From Planctomycetota bacterium (lineage in GTDB: Bacteria; Planctomycetota; UBA1135; JADKAF01), in the NCBI GenBank assembly GCA_016719295.1, contig JADKAF010000001.1, forward strand, positions 1,488,001-1,552,000: a stretch of DNA of 64,000 bases. Direction: 5' to 3'. Position numbers and translations under genes: made by a program. Shown piece after piece: positions 52,367-61,141 of this stretch. Under the pieces are notes generated by a model. It worked only from the letters and a program-made list of their open reading frames with translations. It made no database searches and was not told the origin of the DNA. Each line of letters opens with the position of its first letter. The stretch's first letter is position 1.

Positions 52367-54151
52367 TCAGTGCGCGTCGCCGCTGGACCGCGGCCCGAGG
52401 TTCTCGAGCGCCGCGATGCGCAGGCCTTCGACGAGGGTCTCGAGGAAGACCCGCACATCGCCGGGCGTGGTACGCGCGAGGATGGCCTCGCGCAAGTCGG
52501 CCAGCTCGGAGGCCTTCACCTGGTTCACGATCAGCTTGATCTCGGGGATGAAGCGCGGCGCGATGCTGAAGGAGCGGAGCCCCAGCGCCGCGAGCACGAG
52601 CGCGCTGTCGACCATGCCCGCCATCTCGCCGCAGACGGAGATCGGGAGATCGTGCTCTGCGGCCGCGCGCAGGATGTCGTCGAGCGCTCGCAGGATCACC
52701 GGGTGGTAGGGCTCGTACATCGAGGCCACCCATTTGTTGTCGCGGTCGACGGCGAGCAGGTATTGGACGAGGTCGTTCGTGCCGATCGAGAGGAAGTCCA
52801 CCCACGGCGCGTAGATCGGCAGACCGTAGATCGCCGAGGGCACCTCGATCATCACCCCGAGAGGGACCTTGCGCCCGAACGGTACGCCTTCCTCCTCGAG
52901 GTCGCGCTCGACCTGCGCGAGCAGCTCGCGCACCTCGCTCACCTCCTCGGGCGTCGTCACCATCGGCAGCAGGATGCGCGCCGGACCGCTCGCCGCCGCG
53001 CGAAGCAGCGCGCGGAGCTGCACGAGGAAGAGATCGCGCCAGTGGAGCGAGATGCGCAGCCCGCGCCACCCGAGCGCGGGATTCTGCTCCTGCGGCATCG
53101 AGAAGAAAGGCAGGCGCTTGTCGTTGCCTACGTCGAGCGTGCGGAAGACGACCGGTCGCCCCTGCATCGTCTCCAGGATGCTGGCGTAGATGTGGACCTG
53201 CTCGTCCTCCGAAGGGAACTCGCGTCGCTCTTGATAGATGAACTCGGTGCGGCAAAGGCCGACGCCGTCGCAGATGCCCGGATCGAAGGTCGAGAGCTCG
53301 CGCAGGCTCTCGATGTTCACGAGGATCTGGATCCGCTCGCCATCCTTGGTGCGCGCTTCGCGATGCGCGGTGCGCGCCATCGCGCTCTGCAGGTCGTCGT
53401 AGCGCTGCTTCTCCTCCAGGAAGACGCGCCGTCGCGGCGCGTCGGGGCGCATCTCGATCGTGCCCTCTTCGCCATCGACCAGGATCTCGTCGCCGGCGGA
53501 GAGATCCTTCGCGATGCCGCGGACACCGATCACCGTCGGGATGTTCAGCGAGCGAACGAGCACGGCGCCGTGCGAGAACTTGCCGCCGCGCTCGGTGACG
53601 ATCGCGAGCACGCGCTCGCGCGGCAGCATCGTGGTGAGCGAGGGTGTGAGGTTCTCGGCAACGAGGATCACCCCTTCACCGGCTCCGCTGCGCAGACCCT
53701 CGCGCTCGATGCGCTGCAGGGAGGAGCGCACCCGGCGGAACGCGTCCTGGATGTCCGAGCCGACGGAGCGGAGATCGTCGGGGTCGAGCGCCTTGAAGCG
53801 CTGCACCGACGCTTCGGTGAAGCGCACGACCGCGGCTTCGGCCGAGAGGCGTTCCTCGCGGATCCAGGCCCTCATCGCTTCGAGCGCGGAGGGGTCCTCG
53901 AGGAGGTGCGCGTGGAAGTCGAAGATCCGCGCGTCCGCCTCCCCCGCGGCGTGCAGCACGCGATCCCGCGAGTCGCGGAGCTGCGCCACGGCGTCGGCGA
54001 TGGCGCGCACGAGCTTCTGGATCTCCTCCTCGACGTCCTCCGGGCGAACGGTCCAGCTCTCGACCTCCTCCAGGCCGATGTCGGCCAGGAAGACCCGGCC
54101 CGCCACCATGCCAGGCGAGACGGGGGTACCTTGTCTGATCGTCGAGCTCAC
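52367..54151 (-). CDS. ptsI: Phosphoenolpyruvate-protein phosphotransferase (PTS enzyme I)
   Basis: The 594-residue enzyme has an N-terminal HPr-binding/phosphohistidine domain (the swivelling site reads TERGGKFSHGAVLVRSLNIP, with the active-site histidine). The C-terminal PEP-binding TIM barrel has GVGLCRTEFIYQER, LDVGNDKRLPFF, NPALGWRGLRISL, FLSIGTNDLVQYLLAVDR and SVCGEMAG with the catalytic cysteine. It transfers phosphate from PEP to HPr in sugar PTS or in regulatory (Ntr) branches. The GTG start gives VSSTIRQGTPVSPGMVAG and has GGAGGA about 13 bases upstream; an ATG at 54250 is possible but lacks a ribosome site. No HPr or EII gene lies nearby. Confidence 0.93.
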   Translation of the reverse strand: MSSTIRQGTPVSPGMVAGRVFLADIGLEEVESWTVRPEDVEEEIQKLVRAIADAVAQLRDSRDRVLHAAGEADARIFDFHAHLLEDPSALEAMRAWIREERLSAEAAVVRFTEASVQRFKALDPDDLRSVGSDIQDAFRRVRSSLQRIEREGLRSGAGEGVILVAENLTPSLTTMLPRERVLAIVTERGGKFSHGAVLVRSLNIPTVIGVRGIAKDLSAGDEILVDGEEGTIEMRPDAPRRRVFLEEKQRYDDLQSAMARTAHREARTKDGERIQILVNIESLRELSTFDPGICDGVGLCRTEFIYQERREFPSEDEQVHIYASILETMQGRPVVFRTLDVGNDKRLPFFSMPQEQNPALGWRGLRISLHWRDLFLVQLRALLRAAASGPARILLPMVTTPEEVSEVRELLAQVERDLEEEGVPFGRKVPLGVMIEVPSAIYGLPIYAPWVDFLSIGTNDLVQYLLAVDRDNKWVASMYEPYHPVILRALDDILRAAAEHDLPISVCGEMAGMVDSALVLAALGLRSFSIAPRFIPEIKLIVNQVKASELADLREAILARTTPGDVRVFLETLVEGLRIAALENLGPRSSGDAH

Positions 54152-54344
54152 CGCGGTGCGGGGGTCCTCCTCCCCGAAAAAAGGGCTGGAGAGAGTATTC
54201 GTGCTGCGCAGGAGAGGCAAGGCGCGTCGCGGCGCGAGGAGAAGCTTCATGCGCGAGGCCGGATCGCCCGATAGAGGAGCCGGGTTACGGCGCGGGCCGC
54301 GACCCCCTCCGTAGATCGGGGGAACGCGGGAGAGGAACCGGGAC

Positions 54345-55571
54345 ATGGCTCTGGCGAGACGAGGGAAGGGCGCGAGCAAGCGCACGAACGTGGTCGAGCA
54401 GCTCGAGCAAGTGCTCGAGGAGACCGAGGCGACGGAGGAGATGGGCTCATCCGAGCACGTCGAGGAGAGCCCCGAGCGCAGCGAGATCCCCGAGGCGGCG
54501 CCATCGCCCATGGGCGATGGCGAGACGCAGCGCGGCGCGCTGCTGATCCTCGGCCTCGGCGGGACCTTCGTCGTGATGGGTCTCGGCCTCGTGCTGGGAC
54601 GCGAGCTCGGCTACACGGGGCGCGTCGGCGCGCTCACCGACATCGGACTCAGCCCCGGCGGGTTCGTCTTCACCGGGCTCGTGCTCTGCGCGTGCTCGCT
54701 GGTCCTGCGTTCGTTCACGGCGCTGAGCCACCGCATCGACGATCTCGAGACGACGCAGAGCGCGCGCACGAAGCGCGCCTTGCGCGCGGCGACCTCCGGC
54801 GCGATCAGCGAGGAGACGCTCCAGCTCTGGTCGAACGTCGACGAGAACGTGCGGACCCTCATGGCGTGCCGCGAAGGCGAGCGCGAGGAGAGCGCGCGCA
54901 GCGCGACCTTCATCCGCGACTCGGAGATCAAGATCGACACGATCAAGCGCACGCTCGAGGAGACGCACCGGCGCGTCCTCGAGGTGCACCATCAAGTCGG
55001 CGAAGGGCTCGGCGGGACGTCGGTCGCGGACCTGGCTCCGCAGCTCCGCGAGAGCCTGGAGCGCCTGCTGCACGAGCGCACCTCCACGCTGACGCAGGAG
55101 ATGCGCACGCAGGCGGACAAGGCCGTCACCCGCACGCAGGAGCGCATGGACGCGCTCGCCACCCAGGTCGAGAAGCAGCTCGCGAAGGGCGGCAAGAGCG
55201 ATGGCGCCGCGATCGAGCACCTGAAGAACGAGCTCGAGCGCACGCGCGACGAGCTCGGCAAGTCGATCGAGCAGCTCGCGGGCAAGAGCGGTGCGGCCTC
55301 GCCGCAAGTCGCGGAGCTGAAGCAGGACCTGCGCGAAGTGCTGCGCCGCTGCGAGCAAATCGAGCGCGAGCTGAAGACGGCCCCGCGCCATGCCGCCGCT
55401 CCCGCGGCGAGCGCCGCCAGCCCGGCCAGCGCGCCGGCCGCACCCGCACCCGCACCCGCACCCGAGCCCGCCGTGGCAGCGGCGGCGGCGCCCGCGGGTG
55501 AGGCGGGCTCGAGCGAGCCCACGGCCGCCGTCGCCAGCGCCATCGCGCGCCTGAGGCAGATGAAGACCTGA
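54345..55571 (+). CDS. Membrane protein with long coiled coil, function unknown
   Basis: The 408-residue protein has a charged cytosolic N-terminus (about 60 residues) and two transmembrane helices (GALLILGLGGTFVVMGLGLV and GGFVFTGLVLCACSLVL). A long charged coiled coil follows (about 125-345; repeated patterns such as LTQEMRTQADKAVTRTQERM), then an alanine/proline-rich tail (about 345-400). Spacing resembles envelope-tethered scaffolds or methyl-accepting-like rods, but no signalling or catalytic motif is present. It diverges from ptsI; the shared 193-bp region should contain both promoters. Confidence 0.75.
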   Translation: MALARRGKGASKRTNVVEQLEQVLEETEATEEMGSSEHVEESPERSEIPEAAPSPMGDGETQRGALLILGLGGTFVVMGLGLVLGRELGYTGRVGALTDIGLSPGGFVFTGLVLCACSLVLRSFTALSHRIDDLETTQSARTKRALRAATSGAISEETLQLWSNVDENVRTLMACREGEREESARSATFIRDSEIKIDTIKRTLEETHRRVLEVHHQVGEGLGGTSVADLAPQLRESLERLLHERTSTLTQEMRTQADKAVTRTQERMDALATQVEKQLAKGGKSDGAAIEHLKNELERTRDELGKSIEQLAGKSGAASPQVAELKQDLREVLRRCEQIERELKTAPRHAAAPAASAASPASAPAAPAPAPAPEPAVAAAAAPAGEAGSSEPTAAVASAIARLRQMKT

Positions 55572-55609
55572 GCGACCGCGGCACGCGGTGCCGAAGGTGC
55601 GAAGCTCGC

Positions 55610-55642
55610 GGAGCCTGGCGGAGGAGATCTCCGCCAGGCTCC
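55610..55642. terminator. Perfect stem-loop terminator after coiled-coil gene
   Basis: Arms GGAGCCTGGCGGAG (55610-55623) and CTCCGCCAGGCTCC (55629-55642) pair perfectly over 14 bp around GAGAT. It sits 38 bp after the stop, without a strong T-run. It separates the coiled-coil gene from mqnC. Confidence 0.75.
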
Positions 55643-55837
55643 GCGTCGTTCGTGGCGCAGCGCGATCCCCTCGCGCCCCGCGACACCCGGCCGCACGCCG
55701 GAGCGAAGGCTGCGCCAGCGCGCCTCAGCGCGTGCGCTCGAAGCGCGGCTCGGGCTAACCTATCGCCTCCACGGCTCTCCCGAGCCGTCGCCGCGCGTTC
55801 GCGCGTCGATCCCTCCCTCCTCGCTCCGCACCCCGGC

Positions 55838-56968
55838 ATGCACGATTCCCGCATCGAGGCGATCACCGAGAAAGTGCTCGCCGATCGGCGCATCGACGAC
55901 GACGAAGCGCTGCTGCTCTTCGAGGCCGCCGATCTCTCGACCCTCGGCGCGCTGGCCGATCATGTGCGCTGGCGCCTCCATCCGGAGCCGCTCGTCACCT
56001 ACATCGTGGATCGCAACGTCAATCCCACGAATGTCTGCGTGACGGATTGCGGGTTCTGCGCGTTCTATCGCCGTCCGGGCCACGAGGAGAGCTATGTGCT
56101 CCCCCGTGAGACGATCTACGCGAAGGTTCAGGAGCTGGTCGACCTCGGCGGTGTCCTGGTCCTGATGCAAGGCGGCCACCACCCCTACCTCAAAGCCGAT
56201 TGGTTCGCGGAGCTGCTCCGCGACCTGAAGCAGCGCTTCCCTCTCGTGCACCTGCACGCGATGTCGCCGCCCGAGATCCACCACCTCTCGAAGCTCGGCA
56301 AGTGCAGCGTGGAGTCGGTCCTCCAGACGCTCATCGACGCCGGCTTGGACTCGATCCCCGGCGGCGGCGCCGAGATCCTCTCCGATCGGGTGCGGAAGAT
56401 CATCGCGCCGAAGAAGTGCACGGCCGACGAGTGGATCGATGTCTCGCGCCGCGCACATCGCCTCGGGCTGCGCACGACCGCGACGATGATGTACGGCCAC
56501 TTCGAAACCCTCGCGGAGCGCGTAGAACACCTGCAGCGCTTGCGCAATCTCCAGGACGAGACCGGCGGCTTCACTGCATTCGCCTGCTGGAACTTCCAGA
56601 AGGGCGGGACGCCGCTCGCCGCGGCCATGGACCGCGCGCACGAGTACGGCCCCGGCGGCGAGATGACGACGCCGGCGGAGTACCTGCGCACGGTGGCGAT
56701 CGCGCGTATCTACCTCGACAACATCAGGAACATCCAAGCCTCCTACGTCACGCAGGGCCTCGAGGCCGCGCAGATGTCCCTGCGCTACGGCGTGAACGAC
56801 TTCGGCGGCGGGATGATGGAAGAGAACGTGGTCTCCGCGGCGGGCTGCATGAAGCTCAGCTCGCTCGAGGAGATCGAGCGCAACATCACCGAGGCCGGCT
56901 TCACGCCGAAGCGGCGCAACTTCTTCTACGAGATCCTGGACCCCTCGGCGGAGATGCAGACCGCATGA
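55838..56968 (+). CDS. mqnC: Dehypoxanthine futalosine cyclase (radical SAM)
   Basis: The 376-residue radical-SAM enzyme has the cluster motif CVTDCGFCAFYRRPGHEESY and later SIPGGGAEILSDRVR. The family residues NPTNVCVTDCGFCAFY and YVTQGLEAAQMSLRYGVND are characteristic of MqnC rather than the FO synthase CofH. It cyclises dehypoxanthine futalosine to cyclic DHFL in the futalosine route to menaquinone. Its TGA overlaps the mqnE ATG, and mqnE follows directly, so the two radical-SAM steps are co-translated. The other mqn genes are outside the window. Confidence 0.93.
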   Translation: MHDSRIEAITEKVLADRRIDDDEALLLFEAADLSTLGALADHVRWRLHPEPLVTYIVDRNVNPTNVCVTDCGFCAFYRRPGHEESYVLPRETIYAKVQELVDLGGVLVLMQGGHHPYLKADWFAELLRDLKQRFPLVHLHAMSPPEIHHLSKLGKCSVESVLQTLIDAGLDSIPGGGAEILSDRVRKIIAPKKCTADEWIDVSRRAHRLGLRTTATMMYGHFETLAERVEHLQRLRNLQDETGGFTAFACWNFQKGGTPLAAAMDRAHEYGPGGEMTTPAEYLRTVAIARIYLDNIRNIQASYVTQGLEAAQMSLRYGVNDFGGGMMEENVVSAAGCMKLSSLEEIERNITEAGFTPKRRNFFYEILDPSAEMQTA

Positions 56969-58146
56969 GCCCGCTCGTCCAACCCGTCGCCACGCTGCAC
57001 GCGGGGCACGTCGCCGCTCCCGAGCTGCTCGCGCGCCGCGCGCGCCTGATCGATCGCCAAGCGCAGCGCGCCGGCCTCCAGCGCATCTGGGAGCGCGTGC
57101 GCGCCGGAGAGCGCTTGACCCCCGAGGAAGGCCTCGCCCTCTACGCGACGAGGGAGCTCCCCACCGTCGGTGCGATGGCCGAGTACGTCGCGCTGCGCCG
57201 CCACGGCCGGCGCGTCTTCTTCAACGTCAACCAGCACATCAACTACACGAACATCTGCAACAAGCTCTGTCGCTTCTGCGCGTTCCAGCGCCTGCCGGGA
57301 CAGGAAGGCGCCTATGCGATGACGCCGGAAGAGGTCGGACAGAAGATCAGGGAGCGCCTGCACGAGCCGATCACCGAGGTGCACATGGTGGCCGGAGTGC
57401 ATCCGAAGCTCCCCTACTCGTATTACCTCGACATCTTGCGCGCGGTGAAGGCGGCGCGCCCCTCGATCCACATCAAGGCCTTCACCATGGTGGAGATCCA
57501 CCAGATCCAGAAGCTCGCGCGGAAGTCCTTGCCCGAGGTCTTCGCCGAGCTGAAGGAAGCGGGTCTCGGCTCGCTGCCCGGCGGCGGCGCGGAGATCTTC
57601 GCGCAGCGAGTGCACGACGAGATCTTCAAGCTGAAGATCGACGGTGAGCGCTGGCTCGAGATCGCGCGCGAAGCGCATCGCGCCGGGCTGTTCACGAACG
57701 CGACGATGCTCTACGGCCACATCGAGACGCTGGAGGAGCGCATCGACCATCTGGGCCGCCTGCGCGCGCTGCAGGACGAGACGAACGGTTTCCAGGCCTT
57801 CATCGCGCTCTCGTTCCATCCCAAGAACACGGAGATGGACTACATCCCCGAGCCGACCGGCTGGGAGGACCTGCGCAACGTCGCGGTCTCGCGCCTCTAC
57901 CTCGACAACTTCCCGCACGTGAAGTCGTACTGGATCATGCTCGGCCTTCCGATGGCGCAGCTCGCGCTCACCTACGGCGCGAGCGACCTCGACGGCACGG
58001 TGAGCGAGGAGCGCATCTACCACGACGCGGGCGCGCTCACGCCGCAGGCGCTCTCGCGCGCGCAGCTCGAGCGATTCATCCGCGACGCGGGGCGCGAGCC
58101 CGTGGAACGCGACACGATCTATCGCGTGATCGAACCCGCAAGCTGA
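56965..58146 (+). CDS. mqnE: Aminofutalosine synthase (radical SAM)
   Basis: The 393-residue enzyme has the radical-SAM motif CNKLCRFCAFQRLPGQEGAY after NQHINYTNIC, plus SLPGGGAEIFAQRVHDE and WIMLGLPMAQLALTYGASD. These match MqnE, which joins 3-enolpyruvyloxybenzoate and SAM to form aminofutalosine. MqnC is the paralogue encoded just before it, and it is the earlier step in the pathway despite lying second in the operon. The end of the reading frame (YRVIEPAS) falls inside a 57-bp tandem repeat that continues downstream. Confidence 0.93.
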   Translation: MSPLVQPVATLHAGHVAAPELLARRARLIDRQAQRAGLQRIWERVRAGERLTPEEGLALYATRELPTVGAMAEYVALRRHGRRVFFNVNQHINYTNICNKLCRFCAFQRLPGQEGAYAMTPEEVGQKIRERLHEPITEVHMVAGVHPKLPYSYYLDILRAVKAARPSIHIKAFTMVEIHQIQKLARKSLPEVFAELKEAGLGSLPGGGAEIFAQRVHDEIFKLKIDGERWLEIAREAHRAGLFTNATMLYGHIETLEERIDHLGRLRALQDETNGFQAFIALSFHPKNTEMDYIPEPTGWEDLRNVAVSRLYLDNFPHVKSYWIMLGLPMAQLALTYGASDLDGTVSEERIYHDAGALTPQALSRAQLERFIRDAGREPVERDTIYRVIEPAS

Positions 58147-58289
58147 AGCATGCGGCGAGCGATCACGCCGTCTGGCTATCGCGTGATCGAACCCGCAAGC
58201 TGAAGCATGCGGCGAGCGATCACGCCGTCTGGCTAGCGCGTGATCGAACCCGCAAGCTGACGCATGCGGCGACCGATCACGCCGTCTGG
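58119..58289. repeat. 57-bp tandem triplication overlapping the mqnE stop codon
   Basis: Units at 58119-58175, 58176-58232 and 58233-58289 differ at only a few positions. A fourth partial unit enters the stop codon of the methyltransferase gene. Each unit is itself an inverted repeat: GCGTGATCG pairs with CGATCACGC, with an inner CCGCA/TGCGG stem. The unit carries the last codons and stop of mqnE, so the 3' end of the gene has been copied twice as non-coding DNA. Confidence 0.88.
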
Positions 58290-59018
58290 CTAGCGTGCGA
58301 TCGCGGCCGCGGCCTGGGAGATCGGACCGCCGCCGCCGCGCGCGGAGAAGCGCACGATCAGCACGTGGATCGCGCGCACGCGCTCGTCGGCCTCCTGCAC
58401 GCCGAGCTCCTCGCGCTGGAGGTCGAGCCCGCGCGCCCGCACCGCGTCGACGAAGCGCTCGAGCGTCACGCGACCTGGGTCGGCGAAGCAGGCGGCGCCG
58501 CCCGGCTCGAGGCAGCGCTCGAGGAGGTCGAGGATCGGCCCGTGATGGCGCGCCTCGTAGGTCACGTCGCAGCCGAGGATGAACTCGAAGCGCTCTCGGA
58601 AGCTAGCGTCGCGCCAGTCCAGCCAGAGGGTGCGCACGCTCTCCGCGCCGTTCAGCGCGGCGTTGTGGCGCGCGAAGGCGAGCGCTTCCTCGAAGTAGTC
58701 CGCGAGCGTCACGCGCGCGCCGCGCAGCGCGGCCGCGATCCCGGCGACGGCGACGCCGCAGCCGAGATCGAGGACGCGCTTGCCGCGGAGCTCGAGCCGG
58801 CGCCCGATCCAGCGCGCCAGCCCGATCGACGCCGGCCAGAGCTCGCCGTAGTAAGGCAGCTTCTCGTCGGAGAGCTCCGCCGGAGTCAGCGTATCGAAGA
58901 GAGAATCGACCTCGCGCAGGTGGCGGAAGCGCAGCGTGCGCCCGCCGATCGAGACGCGCGTCGTCTGGATGCGCTCGGGCGGGAATGGCAGCACGGGCAG
59001 GTGCGCTTCGAGGTTCAT
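58290..59018 (-). CDS. Class I SAM-dependent (protein) methyltransferase, METTL21/NNT1-like
   Basis: The 242-residue protein has the Methyltransf_16-type pattern: LPYYGELWPASIGLARWI, the SAM loop VLDLGCGVAVAGIAAALRGA, an acidic strand end TLADYFEEALAFARHNAA, and FILGCDVTYEARHHGPILDL. Relatives methylate protein lysines or N-termini; some are small-molecule methyltransferases. The start MNLEAHLPVLPF was chosen because the upstream frame is arginine-rich. The TAG stop coincides with the end of the tandem repeat. It diverges from the anchored protein gene at 59080. The target is unknown. Confidence 0.8.
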   Translation of the reverse strand: MNLEAHLPVLPFPPERIQTTRVSIGGRTLRFRHLREVDSLFDTLTPAELSDEKLPYYGELWPASIGLARWIGRRLELRGKRVLDLGCGVAVAGIAAALRGARVTLADYFEEALAFARHNAALNGAESVRTLWLDWRDASFRERFEFILGCDVTYEARHHGPILDLLERCLEPGGAACFADPGRVTLERFVDAVRARGLDLQREELGVQEADERVRAIHVLIVRFSARGGGGPISQAAAAIAR

Positions 59019-59079
59019 GGCCGAGAGCGTAGCCGCGAGCGACTTGCGCGTCGCCCGGCGCGCGGCGAGGCTTCGGCGC

Positions 59080-60078
59080 ATGGCGCGGTCGATCTGGTTC
59101 CTCCTGCCCCTCGCGGCTGCGGCGCTGGTGATCGCGTTCCTGGCTCTCTGGCAGGGCGAGATCGGCTCCACGCGCGAGCGCACACTCCTCGAAGAGCGCC
59201 TGCGGCGCGATCGGATGCCGCCGCAGCCGGCCCCACCTCCCGCGCCCGAGCCGCCGACGATCTGGTTCGCGCGAGAAGAGCCGGATTGGAGCGCGGACCG
59301 CGTCGCCGAGGAGCTCTGGGCCGAGCTCCTGGCGCTCGATGCGCTCGTCGCGCGCGGGACCTGGACGCGCGAAGCCGAGGATCGCGCGCGGACCCGCGCG
59401 CTCTCCTCCTCCGCCGTGCTCGCCCGGCTCTCCGCCTTGGCGGGCGGCAGCGCCGCGTCCGCCGCGCCGCAGCGCGCGCTGCCGCTCGTCGTCCCGTTGC
59501 TCCTCGCCGATCGCCTCGCCGAGCCCGCGCTCTTCGCTCCGCTCTGGAGCCTCTACCGCCAACCGATCCTCGCCGAGCTCCGACGCGAGCATCCGACCCA
59601 TGCCGCGCGGCTCGAGGCCCTGCTCGCGCGCGTGCCCCAGCCGGCCGCCGAGGAGCTGGTCCTCGAACTCTGGTCCGCCGATCCTGCGCGTTTCCTCGCC
59701 CGTCCCACGGCACCTCTGCTCCTGAGGAGCGTGGGCCGGGAGACCAGCCTCGAGCGGCTGCTGCCCCGCCTGGCCGAGCTCGCGGCTCCCGAGCCGCGGG
59801 AGGCCTGGCTCGCCGTCGCCCGCGAGCTCTCGAAGTCCGCGCAGCGCGAGGAGCGCGACCGACCGCTCTTCGCCGCGCTCGCGTCAGAGATCGTGGATGC
59901 CGCGCTGGCGAAGCGCCGACCCGACGAACGCTTGCGGAGCGCGCTGGCCGCGGAGGCCGAGCTCCTCGGCGCGAGCCTGCTCGACGGCCTCGAGCGCCGC
60001 TCGCGCGAAGCCCCCGCAGGCTCGCCGGCGCGGGCCCAACTCGAGCGCCTCGCCCGGGCCGAACGAGGTCAGCGCTGA
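59080..60078 (+). CDS. Membrane-anchored helical protein of unknown function
   Basis: The 332-residue protein has an N-terminal transmembrane anchor (IWFLLPLAAAALVIAFLAL) and a proline-rich linker (PPQPAPPPAPEPP). A mostly helical, leucine/arginine/alanine-rich domain with HEAT-like character follows (for example LVVPLLLADRLAEPALFAPL and LERLLPRLAELAAPEPREAW). No catalytic motif was seen. It starts 61 bp from the divergent methyltransferase start. Function unknown. Confidence 0.65.
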   Translation: MARSIWFLLPLAAAALVIAFLALWQGEIGSTRERTLLEERLRRDRMPPQPAPPPAPEPPTIWFAREEPDWSADRVAEELWAELLALDALVARGTWTREAEDRARTRALSSSAVLARLSALAGGSAASAAPQRALPLVVPLLLADRLAEPALFAPLWSLYRQPILAELRREHPTHAARLEALLARVPQPAAEELVLELWSADPARFLARPTAPLLLRSVGRETSLERLLPRLAELAAPEPREAWLAVARELSKSAQREERDRPLFAALASEIVDAALAKRRPDERLRSALAAEAELLGASLLDGLERRSREAPAGSPARAQLERLARAERGQR

Positions 60079-60246
60079 AGCTGCCGTCCGGATCGGCCGA
60101 TCATTGCCTTGACCGATGAAGCGATCGGCGAGAGAAATGGAGCCTCGGTGCGGTGCTGCGCTCGGTTCGGTCGGGCCCCCTTCCGCCCGTTCCCCGCGGC
60201 CGAGGCCTACTCAGCCAGCCGTCCGTCTACCCAGTCAGCCGTTCTC

Positions 60247-60251
60247 GGAGG
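60247..60251 (+). promoter_or_regulatory. Strong Shine-Dalgarno GGAGG for the ATG at 60261
   Basis: GGAGG lies nine bases before the ATG of the signal-peptide frame, a near-optimal spacing. It fixes translation initiation at 60261. No comparable site precedes the TTG at 60360, which argues that the downstream protein is reached by reading through the UGA at 60333. Confidence 0.75.
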
Positions 60252-60260
60252 TTCGCCATC

Positions 60261-60980
60261 ATGAACCGTGGAATCCTGCTCGCCGCGGCCGCGACCGTGG
60301 CCTTTCTGCTCCCAGGTCGCGCCAGCGCCCAGTGATGCGGCGCGCGTAGCTCCGCCAGTTTGGCGAAGATCAACATCCGCTGGAACGACCGCTCGAGCTC
60401 CGGCGACACCGCCGAGACGGGGATCCACGAAGTGCTCGGCGTGAGCGACAAGACGAAGCCCGTCTTCGTGCTCCTCGCCCCGAGCCTCGACGAAGTCGAG
60501 CAGGGCAAGCTCGACGCCATCTTCAAGGACGAGCGCATCATGATCGGCGCGCGCTTCTTCACGATGGTCCGCGTGCCCACCGAGCGCGCGGGCGCGCGCG
60601 TCGCCGCGGCCCTCGGCCGTGCGTCGCTCCAAGGCATCGGCATGGCTGCGTTCGACACGCAAGGTGCGCTCGTCGGCTTCGTCGATGGCAAGCACTCGCC
60701 CTCCAAGGCCTACGGCCTGATGAAGGACGCCGTGCGGAAGACCTTGCCCTCGGTGTCGGTGGACGCGACGGCGAAGGCGCTGCAGCGCATCCTCACCGAC
60801 CTCGACAAGATCGACTCCGAACGGAAGACGATCGACCTGGCTCTCGGCCGCTCCGGCCTCGCGGAAGCGAAGAAGGCGAAGCTCGAGAAGCAGAAGGAAG
60901 AGCTGGCGCAGCGCCAGAGCAAGCTCGACGAGCAGGAAGTGGCGCTCTGGCAGAAGGTCTTCGAGGTGAGCGCGCACTGA
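60261..60980 (+). CDS. Secreted protein interrupted by in-frame UGA after the signal peptide (candidate selenoprotein or readthrough)
   Basis: The frame opens with MNRGILLAAAATVAFLLPGR then ASAQ, a complete signal peptide, and then a UGA (60333-60335) followed in the same frame by CGARSSASLAKINIRWNDRS and about 180 more residues. The downstream part can only start independently at a TTG (60360) without a ribosome site. The body has PVFVLLAPSLDEVEQGKLDA and FFTMVRVPTER, weakly thioredoxin-like but without CxxC, and a charged helical C-terminus (KKAKLEKQKEELAQRQSKL). If UGA is decoded as selenocysteine, the mature N-terminus would carry Sec-Cys. A TGG/CGA-to-TGA point mutation or base error is the simpler alternative. 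Confidence 0.6.
60353..60365 (+). promoter_or_regulatory. Small hairpin downstream of UGA, possible bacterial SECIS-like element
   Basis: CGCCA (60353-60357) pairs with TGGCG (60361-60365) around the loop GTT. The first loop base is a G, 23 nt after the UGA; known bacterial SECIS elements have an apical G in roughly this distance window. In DNA this GC-rich short hairpins arise by chance, so the support is weak. Confidence 0.25.
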
Positions 60981-61017
60981 GCGCGCGAACGCCAGCCGCT
61001 CCGCCTCGAGGCGGGAA

Positions 61018-61048
61018 AGCGGACGCGCGCTCGAGCGCGCCGTCCGCG
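61018..61048. repeat. Imperfect palindrome downstream of UGA gene
   Basis: The sequence GCGGACGCGCGCTCGAGCGC continues into a near-perfect mirror (one unpaired base), forming a long stem immediately before the intrinsic terminator. It may add to termination. It is 38 bp after the stop codon. Confidence 0.55.
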
Positions 61049-61056
61049 CTGCCGAA

Positions 61057-61098
61057 AGGGCCGCTGGAGGTTTAACCTCCCGCGGCCCTCGCTCTTTT
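61057..61098 (+). terminator. Intrinsic terminator with U-run
   Basis: AGGGCCGC (61057-61064) pairs with GCGGCCCT (61082-61089), and an inner stem GGAGG/CCTCC closes the loop TTTAA with one T/C mismatch. It is followed by CGCTCTTTT. This is the clearest Rho-independent terminator in the window and ends the unit containing the UGA-interrupted gene. Confidence 0.88.
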
Positions 61099-61141
61099 CC
61101 GCCCGTGCGGCGGAGCGCGGGCCTCACGCAGAGGAGCGGAC

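Noticed and set aside
60153..60335. 60-residue ORF as a separate small gene
   Set aside because: The upstream ATG has no ribosome site; the ATG at 60261 has a strong one and the peptide is just a signal sequence in frame with the protein beyond the UGA.
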